Positions 50,982 to 59,760 of a DNA stretch of 64,000 nt are shown one piece after another. The DNA comes from Bog-756 sp963839925 (GTDB lineage Bacteria; Actinomycetota; Acidimicrobiia; Acidimicrobiales; RAAP-2). Every line of letters starts with the position of its first letter. Position 1 is the first letter of the stretch. The stretch covers positions 496,001 to 560,000 of the forward strand of contig CAWIWV010000001.1 in assembly GCA_963839925.1 (NCBI GenBank). Reading direction: 5' to 3'. The translations under genes were made by a program, and so were the position numbers. A model generated the notes under the pieces. It was not told where the DNA came from and ran no database searches. It saw nothing but the letters and a program-made list of their open reading frames with translations.

Positions 50982-51911
50982 ATGTTGCGTCGTGGGGTCC
51001 TCGTGAAGGCTGCGCTCGCACCGGTTCTGCTCCTCGCGGCGCTCGGCACGTTGTTCGTGTCGCCGGCGACCGCGGCGACCGATGCGCCGGCCGCATCGGC
51101 TGCAACGTCTTCTGCAACGACTTCCAGCGGCTACTGGTTGGTCGGACGCGATGGTGGCATCTTCTCCTTCGGGAACGCGGCGTTCTACGGTTCGACCGGC
51201 GCCATCCGCCTCCAGCGCCCGATCGTCGGCATCACACCCACCCGTGACCATCGCGGGTACTGGCTCGTCGCCACCGACGGAGGGGTGTTCGCGTTCGGTG
51301 ACGCGGGGTACTACGGATCGATCCCCGGGCTCGGGATCAACCCCGCGGGCAGCAGCGCCCAACCCCGGTTGAACGCGCCGGTGGCGGGGATCGTCCCGTC
51401 GGCGGACGGCCGCGGGTATTTCATGGTGGCCCAGGACGGTGGCGTGTTCGCCTTCGGGGATGCCGGATTCGCAGGATCGTGCGTCAGCATCGGGGGCTGC
51501 GGCTCACGCGCGGTTGCCGTCATGCCCAATCCGGTCGGCAACGGCTACTGGGTGGTGACTGCGTTCGGTCGGGTGCAGACCTTCGGTGATGCGATCAACT
51601 ACGGGTCGCCAGGACGCAAGAACGTCGCGATGACCTCGGCCGCGGCGACGTCCAACGGAGCCGGCTACTGGATCCTCAGTCAGAGGGGCGCCGTCTACCA
51701 CTACGGCAACGCGGCCAACCACGGCCAGCTACAGAACGGCCAAAGCCGCGGCTACGACATCGCCACTGCGATCTTCCGCACGGCGGACAGCCGCGGCTAT
51801 TGGATCGCCATGGCAGCGGGCGAGGTCCACAACTACGGGGATGCGCCCAAACTCGGCGACATGGCGGGGCACCATCTCAACGGGTCGATCATCGCTGCTG
51901 TGGGCTGGTGA
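50982..51911 (+). CDS. Secreted protein made of six GYW repeats
   Basis: A 309-residue protein: Sec signal peptide (LVKAALAPVLLLAALGTLFV, cut near PATA-A) and then six units of about 40-53 residues, beginning SGYWLVGRDGGIFSFGNAAF and RGYWLVATDGGVFAFGDAGY and ending RGYWIAMAAGEVHNYGDAPK. The later units lose the DGG core but keep GYW and the Y/F-G-D/N-A turn. Unit three has an extra pair of cysteines. It has no other domain, unlike the GH43-like protein at 29008. It is probably a cell-surface or secreted propeller-like binding protein. Confidence 0.85.
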   Translation: MLRRGVLVKAALAPVLLLAALGTLFVSPATAATDAPAASAATSSATTSSGYWLVGRDGGIFSFGNAAFYGSTGAIRLQRPIVGITPTRDHRGYWLVATDGGVFAFGDAGYYGSIPGLGINPAGSSAQPRLNAPVAGIVPSADGRGYFMVAQDGGVFAFGDAGFAGSCVSIGGCGSRAVAVMPNPVGNGYWVVTAFGRVQTFGDAINYGSPGRKNVAMTSAAATSNGAGYWILSQRGAVYHYGNAANHGQLQNGQSRGYDIATAIFRTADSRGYWIAMAAGEVHNYGDAPKLGDMAGHHLNGSIIAAVGW

Positions 51912-51914
51912 TGC

Positions 51915-51932
51915 CGGCGGGTGAGCCCGCCG
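51915..51932. terminator. GC-rich hairpin between convergent genes
   Basis: CGGCGGG and CCCGCCG form a perfect 7-bp stem closed by TGAG. It lies between the stops at 51911 and 51942. No T-tract. Confidence 0.5.
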
Positions 51933-51941
51933 TCAACCGGT

Positions 51942-53108
51942 TCAGTGCGGAGCGAAGCGCTCCGGTGTCCAGGCATCGAGCACGGCTCCAGCAACGGTTC
52001 GTTCCGCCGAGTCGGCGGTTCCCCCGGTTCCGATCACCGACCGGGCGACCACCGCCGCACTGACCGGACCGAGCAGCAGGCCTTCGGTTCCGTGGCCGGT
52101 CGCGACGTACGCGTTCGTCCAGCCCGGCACCCTGCCGACGATCGGACGCCCGTCGGCAGACGATGGGCGTGAGCCGACTCGCGTCTCGACCACCGTGGCC
52201 TCGGCGAGACCCGGGGCGGTGCGCAGACACTCACGAAGGAGCTGGTGGACTCCGTGCGCCGTCGGCCGATGGTCGTAGCCCGCTTCGGCCTCGAGGGTCC
52301 CTCCGCAGGCGACCCGTCCGTCGGGCCACGGCACCAGGTAGAACCCGAGGACGGGTTGCACGATGGGCCAGGTCTCGCTGTTGGTCCCCGGCAGCGACAG
52401 GTGGATGATCTGCCCCTTGAGGGGAGCCACCGGAAGGTCGACCCCGAACGCGCCGGCGAGCTCTGGCGTCCATGCTCCTCCGGCGAGCGCCACCGCTCCC
52501 GCGGCGATCGTTCCCTCCGAAGTCAGGACCCCTTGGACGGTTCGCCACTCAGGGTCGACGTCGAGCCCGGTGGCACCGGCTGCGATGACCCGAAGTCCGC
52601 GGGCGACCGCCGACTGCCGGAGCGCGGCGTTGAGGGCCCGACCGTCCACCCTGCGTCCCACCGGATTGAAGAGCGCGCGCCGCACCGGCCCGAGCGGGGG
52701 GAAGAGACGGGTCACCTCAGACGGATCGATCTCCTCGACCACCGGGGAGCGCCGGGTGATGAGACCGACCGACTGCTCCATGTACTCGTCCTCGCCCGGT
52801 CCGATCGAGACGAAGATCGACCCGGTGACCGCGAAGCCGGTGTCGGTGGCGCCGTCCTCGGCGAGGCGGGCGATCAGCGACTGGTAATGGCGTGCAGCGG
52901 CCGACGCGACGTCGAAGGCGGCAGGGTCGGGGTCCTGCCAGGTCTCCGGCGACAGGATGCCGGCGCCGGCGTCGGTTGCCCTGCCGGGATCGCCTCGGTC
53001 GACCAGCACGGTGCTGACCCCGGCGGTCACGAGTTCGTAGGCCAACGAGCTGCCGACCAGTCCGCCTCCGACCACCACGACGTCGGCTGGGGGAAGGGAC
53101 CGGGTCAT
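51942..53108 (-). CDS. DAO-family FAD-dependent oxidase (ThiO/glycine-oxidase-like)
   Basis: A 388-residue flavoprotein: VVVVGGGLVGSSLAYELVTA at residue 10, PLKGQIIHLSLPG in the substrate domain, and the C-terminal flavin segment SADGRPIVGRVPGW with ATGHGTEGLLLGPVSA. This is the layout of glycine oxidase ThiO, which makes the glycine imine for thiazole synthesis, but other thi genes are absent and D-amino-acid oxidation is equally possible. Confidence 0.85.
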   Translation of the reverse strand: MTRSLPPADVVVVGGGLVGSSLAYELVTAGVSTVLVDRGDPGRATDAGAGILSPETWQDPDPAAFDVASAAARHYQSLIARLAEDGATDTGFAVTGSIFVSIGPGEDEYMEQSVGLITRRSPVVEEIDPSEVTRLFPPLGPVRRALFNPVGRRVDGRALNAALRQSAVARGLRVIAAGATGLDVDPEWRTVQGVLTSEGTIAAGAVALAGGAWTPELAGAFGVDLPVAPLKGQIIHLSLPGTNSETWPIVQPVLGFYLVPWPDGRVACGGTLEAEAGYDHRPTAHGVHQLLRECLRTAPGLAEATVVETRVGSRPSSADGRPIVGRVPGWTNAYVATGHGTEGLLLGPVSAAVVARSVIGTGGTADSAERTVAGAVLDAWTPERFAPH

Positions 53109-53331
53109 CGGAGCACCAACGCGAGACGGTACCCCAAGGCTCTGCGAAGGCGTTCGATCAAGCGCTCGGTCGAGGGTAACGGTCGAGCGTCTTGTGCCGT
53201 TTCTTAGGAAAATTCAGGGGCGAATGCGCGCGGTCGAGGTCTACGCTTGACGGAGGAGCAGGTCGCAGGAGCCAACTCCGGCGCGTGCCCTCGGCACCAC
53301 CGCAGGTCGATCGTTCAGAACCGGGGAGGCA

Positions 53332-55728
53332 ATGGGCAGGCACGAAGGGCGCCAATTCCTGGGCGGATGCCGTCTTGGCCGCACGAGAACGCTCGCGGTC
53401 CTGACCGCCCCGGTGCTGGCGGGGGCCCTCCTGCTCGTCCCGGCGGCGAGCCCGACCGGTGCGGCGGGTGCCGCTTCCCAGTCCTCCAAGACCCGGGTCG
53501 GATTCACCCCCGAGGTGCCGGCCGCCGCGACAGCGGTCTCTCCTTTGGCGAGCACGACGTCGCTGAGTGTGGACGTCGTGCTTCAGCCGCGTGACCCCGG
53601 TGCGCTCAGCTCCTACGCGCACGCGGTCTCGACCCCCGGGACGAGCGCCTACGAGCACTACCTCACCGAACCGCAGTTCGTCGCCCGCTATGCACCCACC
53701 CCCGCCACGATCGCCGCGGTGAGAAAGGCCTTGGTCGAGGCGGGACTGCAACCTGGTGCGACGAGCGGCGACGATCTGAGCATCCCGGTCCGCGCCACCT
53801 CTGCGAAACTGAGCTCGGCGTTCGGCGTCGGGTTCCGTCAGTACCGGGTCGCCCGAGGACGGATCGCGTACGCCAACACAGCGCCGCCGCAACTCGCCCG
53901 ATCGGTCGCCCCGTTCGTCCAGTCGATCGTAGGGCTCGACGACCTGAACCTGGCGATGCCGGCCGACGCAGCCCCGGTGACCGGGTCCCGCGCCGCCGAG
54001 GCCGCCGTCCCTGCGGCGACGAGCGGTCCCAAGGCTTGTACGGCGGCAAAGAATGCAGCCCTGAACCAGGGTTCGTTCACCACCGACCAGGTGGGAACCG
54101 CCTACGGCTTCCCCAGTCTCTACAGCCGGGGTGACCTCGGGGCAGGCCAGGCGGTCGCGCTCTACGAACTCCAGAAGTACAGCAGCCCGGACGTGTCCGC
54201 CTACAAGAGCTGCTTCGGGGTGAAGACGGCGACCTCCACCTGGAACGTCGACGGCGGTCCGCTTGCCAACTCGGGGGTCGTCGAATCGGACCTCGACATC
54301 GAGCAGGTCATGGGCCTCGCCCCCGGGGTGCACCTCTTCATCTACCAGGGCCCGAACGACGGCGCCGGCGGGTACGACACCTACAAGGCGATCATCTCCG
54401 GCGACCAGGCAAAGGTCATCTCGACGTCGTGGGGACTGTGCGAGCCCTTCACCGGAAGCTCGGCAGCGCAGGCCGAGGGCACCCTGTTCCAAGAGGCGGC
54501 CGTGCAGGGACAGACCATCGTGGCAGCGTCTGGTGACCAAGGTTCGGAGGACTGTCTGGGCAGCAACGAGTCCAACGACGGGCTGGCGGTCGACGATCCG
54601 GCCAGCCAGCCCTATGTGACCGGGGTCGGCGGCACTGCGTGGACCGCCTACGGATCACCCCCCACCGAGACGACCTGGAACTTCGGGCCGGGCTGCTGCT
54701 CGGGAGCCGGCGGCGGGGGCGTCTCCAAGTTGTGGAAGATGCCCTCCTATCAGACCGACGCCGCCGGCACCGGGGTGCTCAACGCCTACTCCTCGGGAAC
54801 ACCCTGTGGCGCAACGGCCGGGAGTTACTGCCGCGAGGTACCCGATGTCTCCGCGCTGGCCGACACCATCTATCTGCAGTACGTGGACGGCGGTTGGCAG
54901 AGCTGGGGAGGGACCAGCCTCGCCGCGCCGCTGTGGGCTGCCTTCTTCGCGCTCTCCGACGCTTCGCCGACCTGTTCGGGTCGGGCCATCGGCTTTGCCA
55001 ACCCGCTCCTCTACGAGGTCGCCGCCGCCGAGCCCTCCGCATTTCACGACGTCACGGTGGGCACCAACGATCTCACCGGGAAGAACAGCGGCAAGTACCC
55101 GGCCCTCGGCGGCTACGACATGGCGACCGGCCTCGGGACGCCGAACGTCTCGCTTCTTTCGAGCGCCCTCTGTGAGAGCGCTCCGTCCGACCCGGTCTCG
55201 GCGACCAATCCGGGGGCCCAGCAGAGCAAGCTCGACGCGGCCGTACGCCTCCAGATTCGGGCCACCGCCGGAGCGGGTGCGGGAGCGTTGACCTACCGGG
55301 CGGTCGGGCTGCCCGCGGGAGTCGGCATCAACGCATCCACCGGGCTGATCTCGGGTGCACCGACCAGTTGGGGCAGCTCCTCGGTGTACGTGAGCGTGCG
55401 CGCCGCTTCCGGCGCCAGTGCGTCCACCTCGTTCGGGTGGAACGTTGCGGTTGCGATCCTCAGTGCGAACCATGCGACGGCGGTCATCGGCAAGCCGTTC
55501 AGCTTCACGGTCCGTCCCACCGGGAATCCGACCAGCCTGACCGTCCTTCCGAAGCCCCCAGCTCCGTTCACCTTCAAGAGGGAGAAGAACGGAACCGCCA
55601 CGTTGTCGGGGACACCGACTGCGAAGACCAAGACCGGCACCTATCACCTGACGGTCGACGCGGTCTACGGAAGCGGCGGCTCGCGTGCGTCCGCCTCCCA
55701 GGCGTTCGTTCTGACCGTCGCCAAGTAG
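53332..55728 (+). CDS. Secreted sedolisin (S53 serine-carboxyl peptidase)
   Basis: A 798-residue secreted protease. A signal peptide (about 1-45) precedes a pro-kumamolisin activation domain (VDVVLQPRDPGALSSYAHAV to about 195). The catalytic domain has VVESDLDIEQVMGLAPG (Glu and Asp), SGDQGSEDC and the serine motif WGGTSLAAPLWAAF, followed by a calcium-site-like region FHDVTVGTND. About 170 C-terminal residues form putative Ig-like units (YRAVGLPAGVGINASTGLIS, HATAVIGKPFSFTV). Such enzymes work at low pH outside the cell. GGGGAGG upstream supports the ATG. Confidence 0.93.
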   Translation: MGRHEGRQFLGGCRLGRTRTLAVLTAPVLAGALLLVPAASPTGAAGAASQSSKTRVGFTPEVPAAATAVSPLASTTSLSVDVVLQPRDPGALSSYAHAVSTPGTSAYEHYLTEPQFVARYAPTPATIAAVRKALVEAGLQPGATSGDDLSIPVRATSAKLSSAFGVGFRQYRVARGRIAYANTAPPQLARSVAPFVQSIVGLDDLNLAMPADAAPVTGSRAAEAAVPAATSGPKACTAAKNAALNQGSFTTDQVGTAYGFPSLYSRGDLGAGQAVALYELQKYSSPDVSAYKSCFGVKTATSTWNVDGGPLANSGVVESDLDIEQVMGLAPGVHLFIYQGPNDGAGGYDTYKAIISGDQAKVISTSWGLCEPFTGSSAAQAEGTLFQEAAVQGQTIVAASGDQGSEDCLGSNESNDGLAVDDPASQPYVTGVGGTAWTAYGSPPTETTWNFGPGCCSGAGGGGVSKLWKMPSYQTDAAGTGVLNAYSSGTPCGATAGSYCREVPDVSALADTIYLQYVDGGWQSWGGTSLAAPLWAAFFALSDASPTCSGRAIGFANPLLYEVAAAEPSAFHDVTVGTNDLTGKNSGKYPALGGYDMATGLGTPNVSLLSSALCESAPSDPVSATNPGAQQSKLDAAVRLQIRATAGAGAGALTYRAVGLPAGVGINASTGLISGAPTSWGSSSVYVSVRAASGASASTSFGWNVAVAILSANHATAVIGKPFSFTVRPTGNPTSLTVLPKPPAPFTFKREKNGTATLSGTPTAKTKTGTYHLTVDAVYGSGGSRASASQAFVLTVAK

Positions 55729-55770
55729 TCGCGCGCTCGACCGCGGACGACGGACAGTCGCTGCGGCCGG

Positions 55771-57123
55771 TCAGGCTCGGGTCACCGCCGACGGTGGTGG
55801 GATGGTTCCCGCGCCGGTGGTCAGGCATCCGGCCCTTGCCGCGGGATTGATCGCCGCCGGCAATCGTGGCGGGTGGAGGAACGCCGGCTTCGCCTTCAGG
55901 TCCAACATGTCGAACATCCCGTTGGCGTTCGCATCGCGTCGGGTGAGGGCGGGCAGGTTCCACTTCTCCTCGACGGTCTTGAGGATCGAGGTGTGGTCGT
56001 AGATGGTGTGGGAGACGTAATCCTTCCTCGCGTACGGACTGACCACCCCCGCCGGAACACGGAACCCGTACTGGTTGAAGGTGCCCGGCGGGTCGCCCGG
56101 CTTCAGGATCGGAGCGATGTCGTCGGGGGGGATGGCTGCCGGCGGTGGCACGTGGTCGTAGTACCCGCCATGCTCGTCGTAGTTCCAGATCAGCATCGTC
56201 TTGCCCCAGTTGGGGCTGGACATCACCGCGTTGACGATGTCGGCCATGAACTGGTCGCCGAGCTGGACGTCCTGGGGATCCTCTTCCGACGTGGTGTCGT
56301 AGTTGGGTTCGATCAGGCAGTAGGACGGAAGGTTCCCGGCCTTGGCATCCTCGAAGAACTGGTCGATCTTGGTGACGCCCTTGCTGACGGGATTGTTCGG
56401 CCCGAGGTAGGGCAGGTAGACCCCCAGGCTCGGCGCATTCGAGTAGTAGTTCTTCCAGGTGATGCCGTGCCGGTCGAACTGCTCGTAGATGACGCCGTTC
56501 GGCGGCAGCTCCAGCGGAAAGGTGTCATCGATAAGCCCGAGCGAGGTGCCCGAGATGAGGTACCGCCGGTTGGGGTCGGTCTGGGCCATGGCGGAACAGA
56601 AGTAACGGTCGGCGATGGGGAAGACGCTCGCCATCCCGCAGGTGAAGGCCATGTCGTCCTTCGTGAAGTATCCCATCGCCTCGGCGGTGGAGCTGGTCAC
56701 GAAGCCGTCCATGGCTCCTTTGTTGTAGGCCTCGTGTGCTGCCGTCCAATCATTCCGGACCCCTGTGGTCTGGCACGGGGTGGGCATGTGGAAGGCGTGG
56801 ATCTCGTTGCCGTGCCCGTCGGGGTTCTTGGCGGTCGGAGCGCCGTCCCGCCCGACGGTGAACCCGTCGCCCCGTCCGATCAGCCCGAGCAGGTTGTCGA
56901 AGGAGTGGTTCTCCATCATCACCACCACGATGTGCTCGATCTCGGGCACCTGATCGGTTCCCGCAGGCAGGTCCGGGTACGGAAGCGATCCCGGTTGCCT
57001 GATGACCTTCGGTCGGGTCGTCGTGGTGGTCGACGAGGACGAGGCGTTCGACCCACAGGCGCCGAGCAACATCGATGCACCGGCCAGGCCGCCGCCCAGG
57101 AACTGCCGTCGGTTCAGGTTCAC
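55771..57123 (-). CDS. Tat-exported phosphoesterase (phospholipase C/acid phosphatase family), lipoprotein
   Basis: A 450-residue enzyme. The N-terminus NLNRRQFLGGGLAGASMLLGAC has a twin-arginine motif and a lipobox (ending LLGAC). The catalytic core is VVMMENHSFDNLLG, followed by NWGKTMLIWNYDEHGGYYDH, typical of phospholipase C / AcpA phosphoesterases. It probably releases phosphate or diacylglycerol from lipids at the cell surface. AGGGAG seven bases upstream fixes GTG 57123. It converges on the sedolisin gene. Confidence 0.92.
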   Translation of the reverse strand: MNLNRRQFLGGGLAGASMLLGACGSNASSSSTTTTTRPKVIRQPGSLPYPDLPAGTDQVPEIEHIVVVMMENHSFDNLLGLIGRGDGFTVGRDGAPTAKNPDGHGNEIHAFHMPTPCQTTGVRNDWTAAHEAYNKGAMDGFVTSSTAEAMGYFTKDDMAFTCGMASVFPIADRYFCSAMAQTDPNRRYLISGTSLGLIDDTFPLELPPNGVIYEQFDRHGITWKNYYSNAPSLGVYLPYLGPNNPVSKGVTKIDQFFEDAKAGNLPSYCLIEPNYDTTSEEDPQDVQLGDQFMADIVNAVMSSPNWGKTMLIWNYDEHGGYYDHVPPPAAIPPDDIAPILKPGDPPGTFNQYGFRVPAGVVSPYARKDYVSHTIYDHTSILKTVEEKWNLPALTRRDANANGMFDMLDLKAKPAFLHPPRLPAAINPAARAGCLTTGAGTIPPPSAVTRA

Positions 57124-57197
57124 CAGTCCGCTCCCTTTCCGTACCGATACTCGTTCGACCACTCGTCGGCTGACTGCAACCGGCGACACTGGGAACG

Positions 57198-57986
57198 CTA
57201 GGTGGATTCGGTGCTCAACCGCTCGAAGAGCCTCGGGAACCCGCTGATGTCGTCGATGACGTGATCGGGGCGACCGGGTGGGGCTTCGAGGTCCGAAGGT
57301 CGGAATTTGCCGGTTCTCACCAATACTCCGGTCATTCCGACCGCTTGTGCGCCCAGGACGTCGGAGACCAGGTCATCCCCGACCATGATGGTGTCCCCGG
57401 CAACGGCTCCGAGGTGGGCGAGGGCTGCCTCGAAGAAGGCGGCCGCCGGTTTGCCGACGACCTCGATGTGGATGCCGGCGGCGGCCTCGAGGGCGACGAC
57501 GAAGGCTCCCATGTCGAGTGCCGGCCCGTCGGCCGTCTGGAACTTGGTGTTCCGGTGCAGGGCGAGGATCGGCACTCCGTCGAGCGCGAGCTTGAACACG
57601 GCGTCGAGCTCCGCGTACCCGACCGAGGGGCCGGCACCCCCGAGGAGCACCACTTCGGCCGACTCCACACCGGTTGTTTCGACGCCGATCAGGTCCTCTT
57701 CGAGACTGCCTTCGTTCACGACCAGACACCGAGCGCCGGGGTGGTGTTCGGTGAGATATCGGGCAGCGCCGGAGACTGCCGTGATGACCTCGTCGAGGTC
57801 CACGCCGAAGCCCACGGCGGACAGGCGTTCGACGATCTGGCGCCGAGTCCGCGACGACGTGTTGGTCACGAGTCGGAGCGGAATCCTTTGATCGTGCAGC
57901 CACTCGACCGCGGCAATTGCGCCCGGAAGTGGCTCCCACGAGACGACGAGCACCCCGTCGATGTCGAGCATCACCGCGTTGCCCAT
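57198..57986 (-). CDS. HAD-IIA subfamily sugar-phosphatase-type hydrolase
   Basis: A 262-residue protein: motif I VMLDIDGVLVVSWEPLPGA, motif II LVTNTSSRTRRQ, C2A cap and motif III/IV VVGKPAAAFFEAAL and TIMVGDDLVSDVLGAQAVGM. The arrangement matches NagD and the LHPP/HDHD2 group of phosphatases. The ATG is preceded by TACCAT at five bases with no Shine-Dalgarno. It is divergent from the FMN-reductase operon. Confidence 0.92.
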   Translation of the reverse strand: MGNAVMLDIDGVLVVSWEPLPGAIAAVEWLHDQRIPLRLVTNTSSRTRRQIVERLSAVGFGVDLDEVITAVSGAARYLTEHHPGARCLVVNEGSLEEDLIGVETTGVESAEVVLLGGAGPSVGYAELDAVFKLALDGVPILALHRNTKFQTADGPALDMGAFVVALEAAAGIHIEVVGKPAAAFFEAALAHLGAVAGDTIMVGDDLVSDVLGAQAVGMTGVLVRTGKFRPSDLEAPPGRPDHVIDDISGFPRLFERLSTEST

Positions 57987-57991
57987 AGGTG

Positions 57992-57997
57992 ATGGTA
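57992..57997 (-). promoter_or_regulatory. -10 element (TACCAT) of leaderless HAD-IIA gene
   Basis: TACCAT on the minus strand ends five bases before ATG 57986. Confidence 0.35.
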
Positions 57998-58079
57998 ACT
58001 CTCATGACGCCTGTCCATGAACGAGCGGTCCACGCACGATCACTCCGCCGGTAGGAGTCAACGGCGACCGCCGGCCTCG

Positions 58080-58085
58080 TAGACT
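58080..58085 (+). promoter_or_regulatory. -10 element (TAGACT) of leaderless FMN-reductase operon
   Basis: TAGACT ends seven bases before ATG 58093. Confidence 0.45.
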
Positions 58086-58092
58086 CCCGCGC

Positions 58093-58620
58093 ATGGCCGA
58101 CCCGCGACAAACGTCCGACCTGGTGGTGGTCAGCAGCGGCGATTCGGCGACCTCGAAGACCCGAGCGCTCGCGGTGGCCGCACTCGAGCTCTCCGGGGGC
58201 GGCCTGCTCATCGACCTGATCGAGCTGCCCGCCGACGCGCTGCTCGGCCGAACGAGGGATGGAGCCGTCGACGACGCGGTGGCGGCCGCCTCGTCCGCCG
58301 GCATCCTGGTGCTCGCGACGCCTATCTATCGCGCCACCGTCAACGGAACGCTCAAAGCGTTCCTCGACCGCTTCCCGACCGACGCACTGCTGCGGACCGC
58401 GGTGGTCCTGGCGGCGACTGCCGCGTCGCCGGCCCACTTCCTCTCCCTGGATACCGGTGGCAGAGCCGTCGTCGCCAGCCTCGGCGGCTGGACCGTGCCG
58501 AACGTCGTGTACGCGACCGGCGCCGACTTCGACGACGGGGTCCCCGGCGCCACTGTCCTCGAATCATTGCGCGTCGCATTGGGTCAGGCCCAGATGCTCG
58601 CGGCGACACTGCGCACGTGA
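58093..58620 (+). CDS. NAD(P)H-dependent FMN reductase
   Basis: A 175-residue flavodoxin-like protein of the SsuE/MsuE group: LVVVSSGDSATSKTRALAVA at the N-terminus, ILVLATPIYRATVNGTLKAF and RFPTDALLRTAVVLAA. It supplies reduced FMN to two-component monooxygenases. The stop overlaps the next start by four bases, so it is made with Tag and the PPOX protein, an unusual mix of flavin and DNA-repair genes. Confidence 0.9.
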   Translation: MADPRQTSDLVVVSSGDSATSKTRALAVAALELSGGGLLIDLIELPADALLGRTRDGAVDDAVAAASSAGILVLATPIYRATVNGTLKAFLDRFPTDALLRTAVVLAATAASPAHFLSLDTGGRAVVASLGGWTVPNVVYATGADFDDGVPGATVLESLRVALGQAQMLAATLRT

Positions 58621-59213
58621 GCGCCGCTCGCGTGACAGCCGGCCATCGTTGCGACTGGGCGGAGGGCTCAGACCTGATGCGCCGCTACCACGACGACGAG
58701 TGGGGCGTCCCCTCTCACGACGAGACGCACCTGTTTGAGATGCTCATCCTCGAAGGTGCACAGGCCGGCCTGTCGTGGGCGACCATCCTCGGCAAGCGCG
58801 AGAACTACCGGCAGGCGTTCGACGGCTTCCAGCCGGGCAAGGTCGCCCGCTATAGCGAGTCGAAGATCGCCAAACTCCTCCAGAACCCGGGCATCGTTCG
58901 CAACCGGCTCAAGGTCCGTGGCACGGTGCGAAATGCCCAGGCCTTTCTGGCCACCCGCGACGAGTACGGGTCTTTCTCGGAGTACCTGTGGGAGTGGGTG
59001 GGTGGGGAGCCGGTCGTCAATCAACCTCGGAAGGTCTCGGATCTGCCCGCTCGAACCGAGTTGTCCGACGCGCTGTCGAAGGACCTCAAGCAGCGAGGCT
59101 TTACGTTCGTCGGGTCGACCATCGTCTACTCCTACCTCCAGTCGGTGGGTCTGGTCGACGACCACCTGACCACCTGTCCGGCCAAGCGCGGTGGTGCTCC
59201 GCAGGGTCGATGA
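58617..59213 (+). CDS. tag: DNA-3-methyladenine glycosylase I
   Basis: A 198-residue Tag enzyme: RCDWAEGSDLMRRYHDDEWG at the N-terminus, LFEMLILEGAQAGLSWATIL, and the C-terminal FTFVGSTIVYSYLQSVGLVD. Zinc ligands correspond to the N-terminal Cys and His of CDW/YHD and the C-terminal Cys of TTCPAK. It excises 3-methyladenine from alkylated DNA. It overlaps neighbours on both sides by four bases. Confidence 0.95.
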   Translation: MSAARVTAGHRCDWAEGSDLMRRYHDDEWGVPSHDETHLFEMLILEGAQAGLSWATILGKRENYRQAFDGFQPGKVARYSESKIAKLLQNPGIVRNRLKVRGTVRNAQAFLATRDEYGSFSEYLWEWVGGEPVVNQPRKVSDLPARTELSDALSKDLKQRGFTFVGSTIVYSYLQSVGLVDDHLTTCPAKRGGAPQGR

Positions 59214-59647
59214 ACCTGTCCCGGGCACGCTGTGAGGAACTGTTGGCGGCGTCGGACCACGGGGTTCTTGCCACCCGCCACCCTGATCGTGGGGCCGACG
59301 CAGTGCCGGTGTGCTTCGCGGTGGAGGGCATCCATGTGGTCGTCCCGATCGATCTGGTGAAGCCCAAGTCCTCTCCCGCCCTGCAGCGGCAGCGCAACCT
59401 CGACGCGGATCCTCGTGCCGTCATGCTGTGCGAGCACTGGGATACGAACGACTGGTCGCAACTCTGGTGGGTGCGAGCGTCGATGACCCGGATCGAAACG
59501 GGCGAGGCCACACGAAGGGACCTCGGCGCGCTGCTCGGCGAGAAGTACCCCCAATACGAGCACGCGCCCTTCGCCGACCTGATCGTCTTCGCAATCACCG
59601 GGCTGTCCGGTTGGTCGGGGGAGATGAACCGGTCGGATCCCAACTGA
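59210..59647 (+). CDS. PPOX-class F420-dependent protein (Rv0121-like)
   Basis: A 145-residue split-barrel protein: AASDHGVLATRHPDRGADAV, VVPIDLVKPKSSPALQRQRN and MLCEHWDTNDWSQLWWVRAS. It matches the Rv0121 group of probable F420-binding proteins. The ATG overlaps the tag stop as ATGA. The FMN reductase two genes upstream hints at a shared redox role. Confidence 0.88.
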   Translation: MNLSRARCEELLAASDHGVLATRHPDRGADAVPVCFAVEGIHVVVPIDLVKPKSSPALQRQRNLDADPRAVMLCEHWDTNDWSQLWWVRASMTRIETGEATRRDLGALLGEKYPQYEHAPFADLIVFAITGLSGWSGEMNRSDPN

Positions 59648-59683
59648 GCGGGCAGCCGCGGGAGAGAGGGTCGCCAGACGCGA

Positions 59684-59718
59684 ACGGACCGACCCCGCGA
59701 GTTGCGGGGCCGGTCCGT
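59684..59718. terminator. Strong GC-rich hairpin between convergent genes
   Basis: ACGGACCG-A-CCCCGC pairs with GCGGGG-C-CGGTCCGT around loop GAGTT: 14 base pairs with a single mismatch. It lies midway between stops at 59647 and 59761. There is no T-tract, as often in actinobacteria. Confidence 0.65.
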
Positions 59719-59760
59719 CGGGACGTCTCGACGTGAGAGAGACATCGTGGTTTGTGGCGG

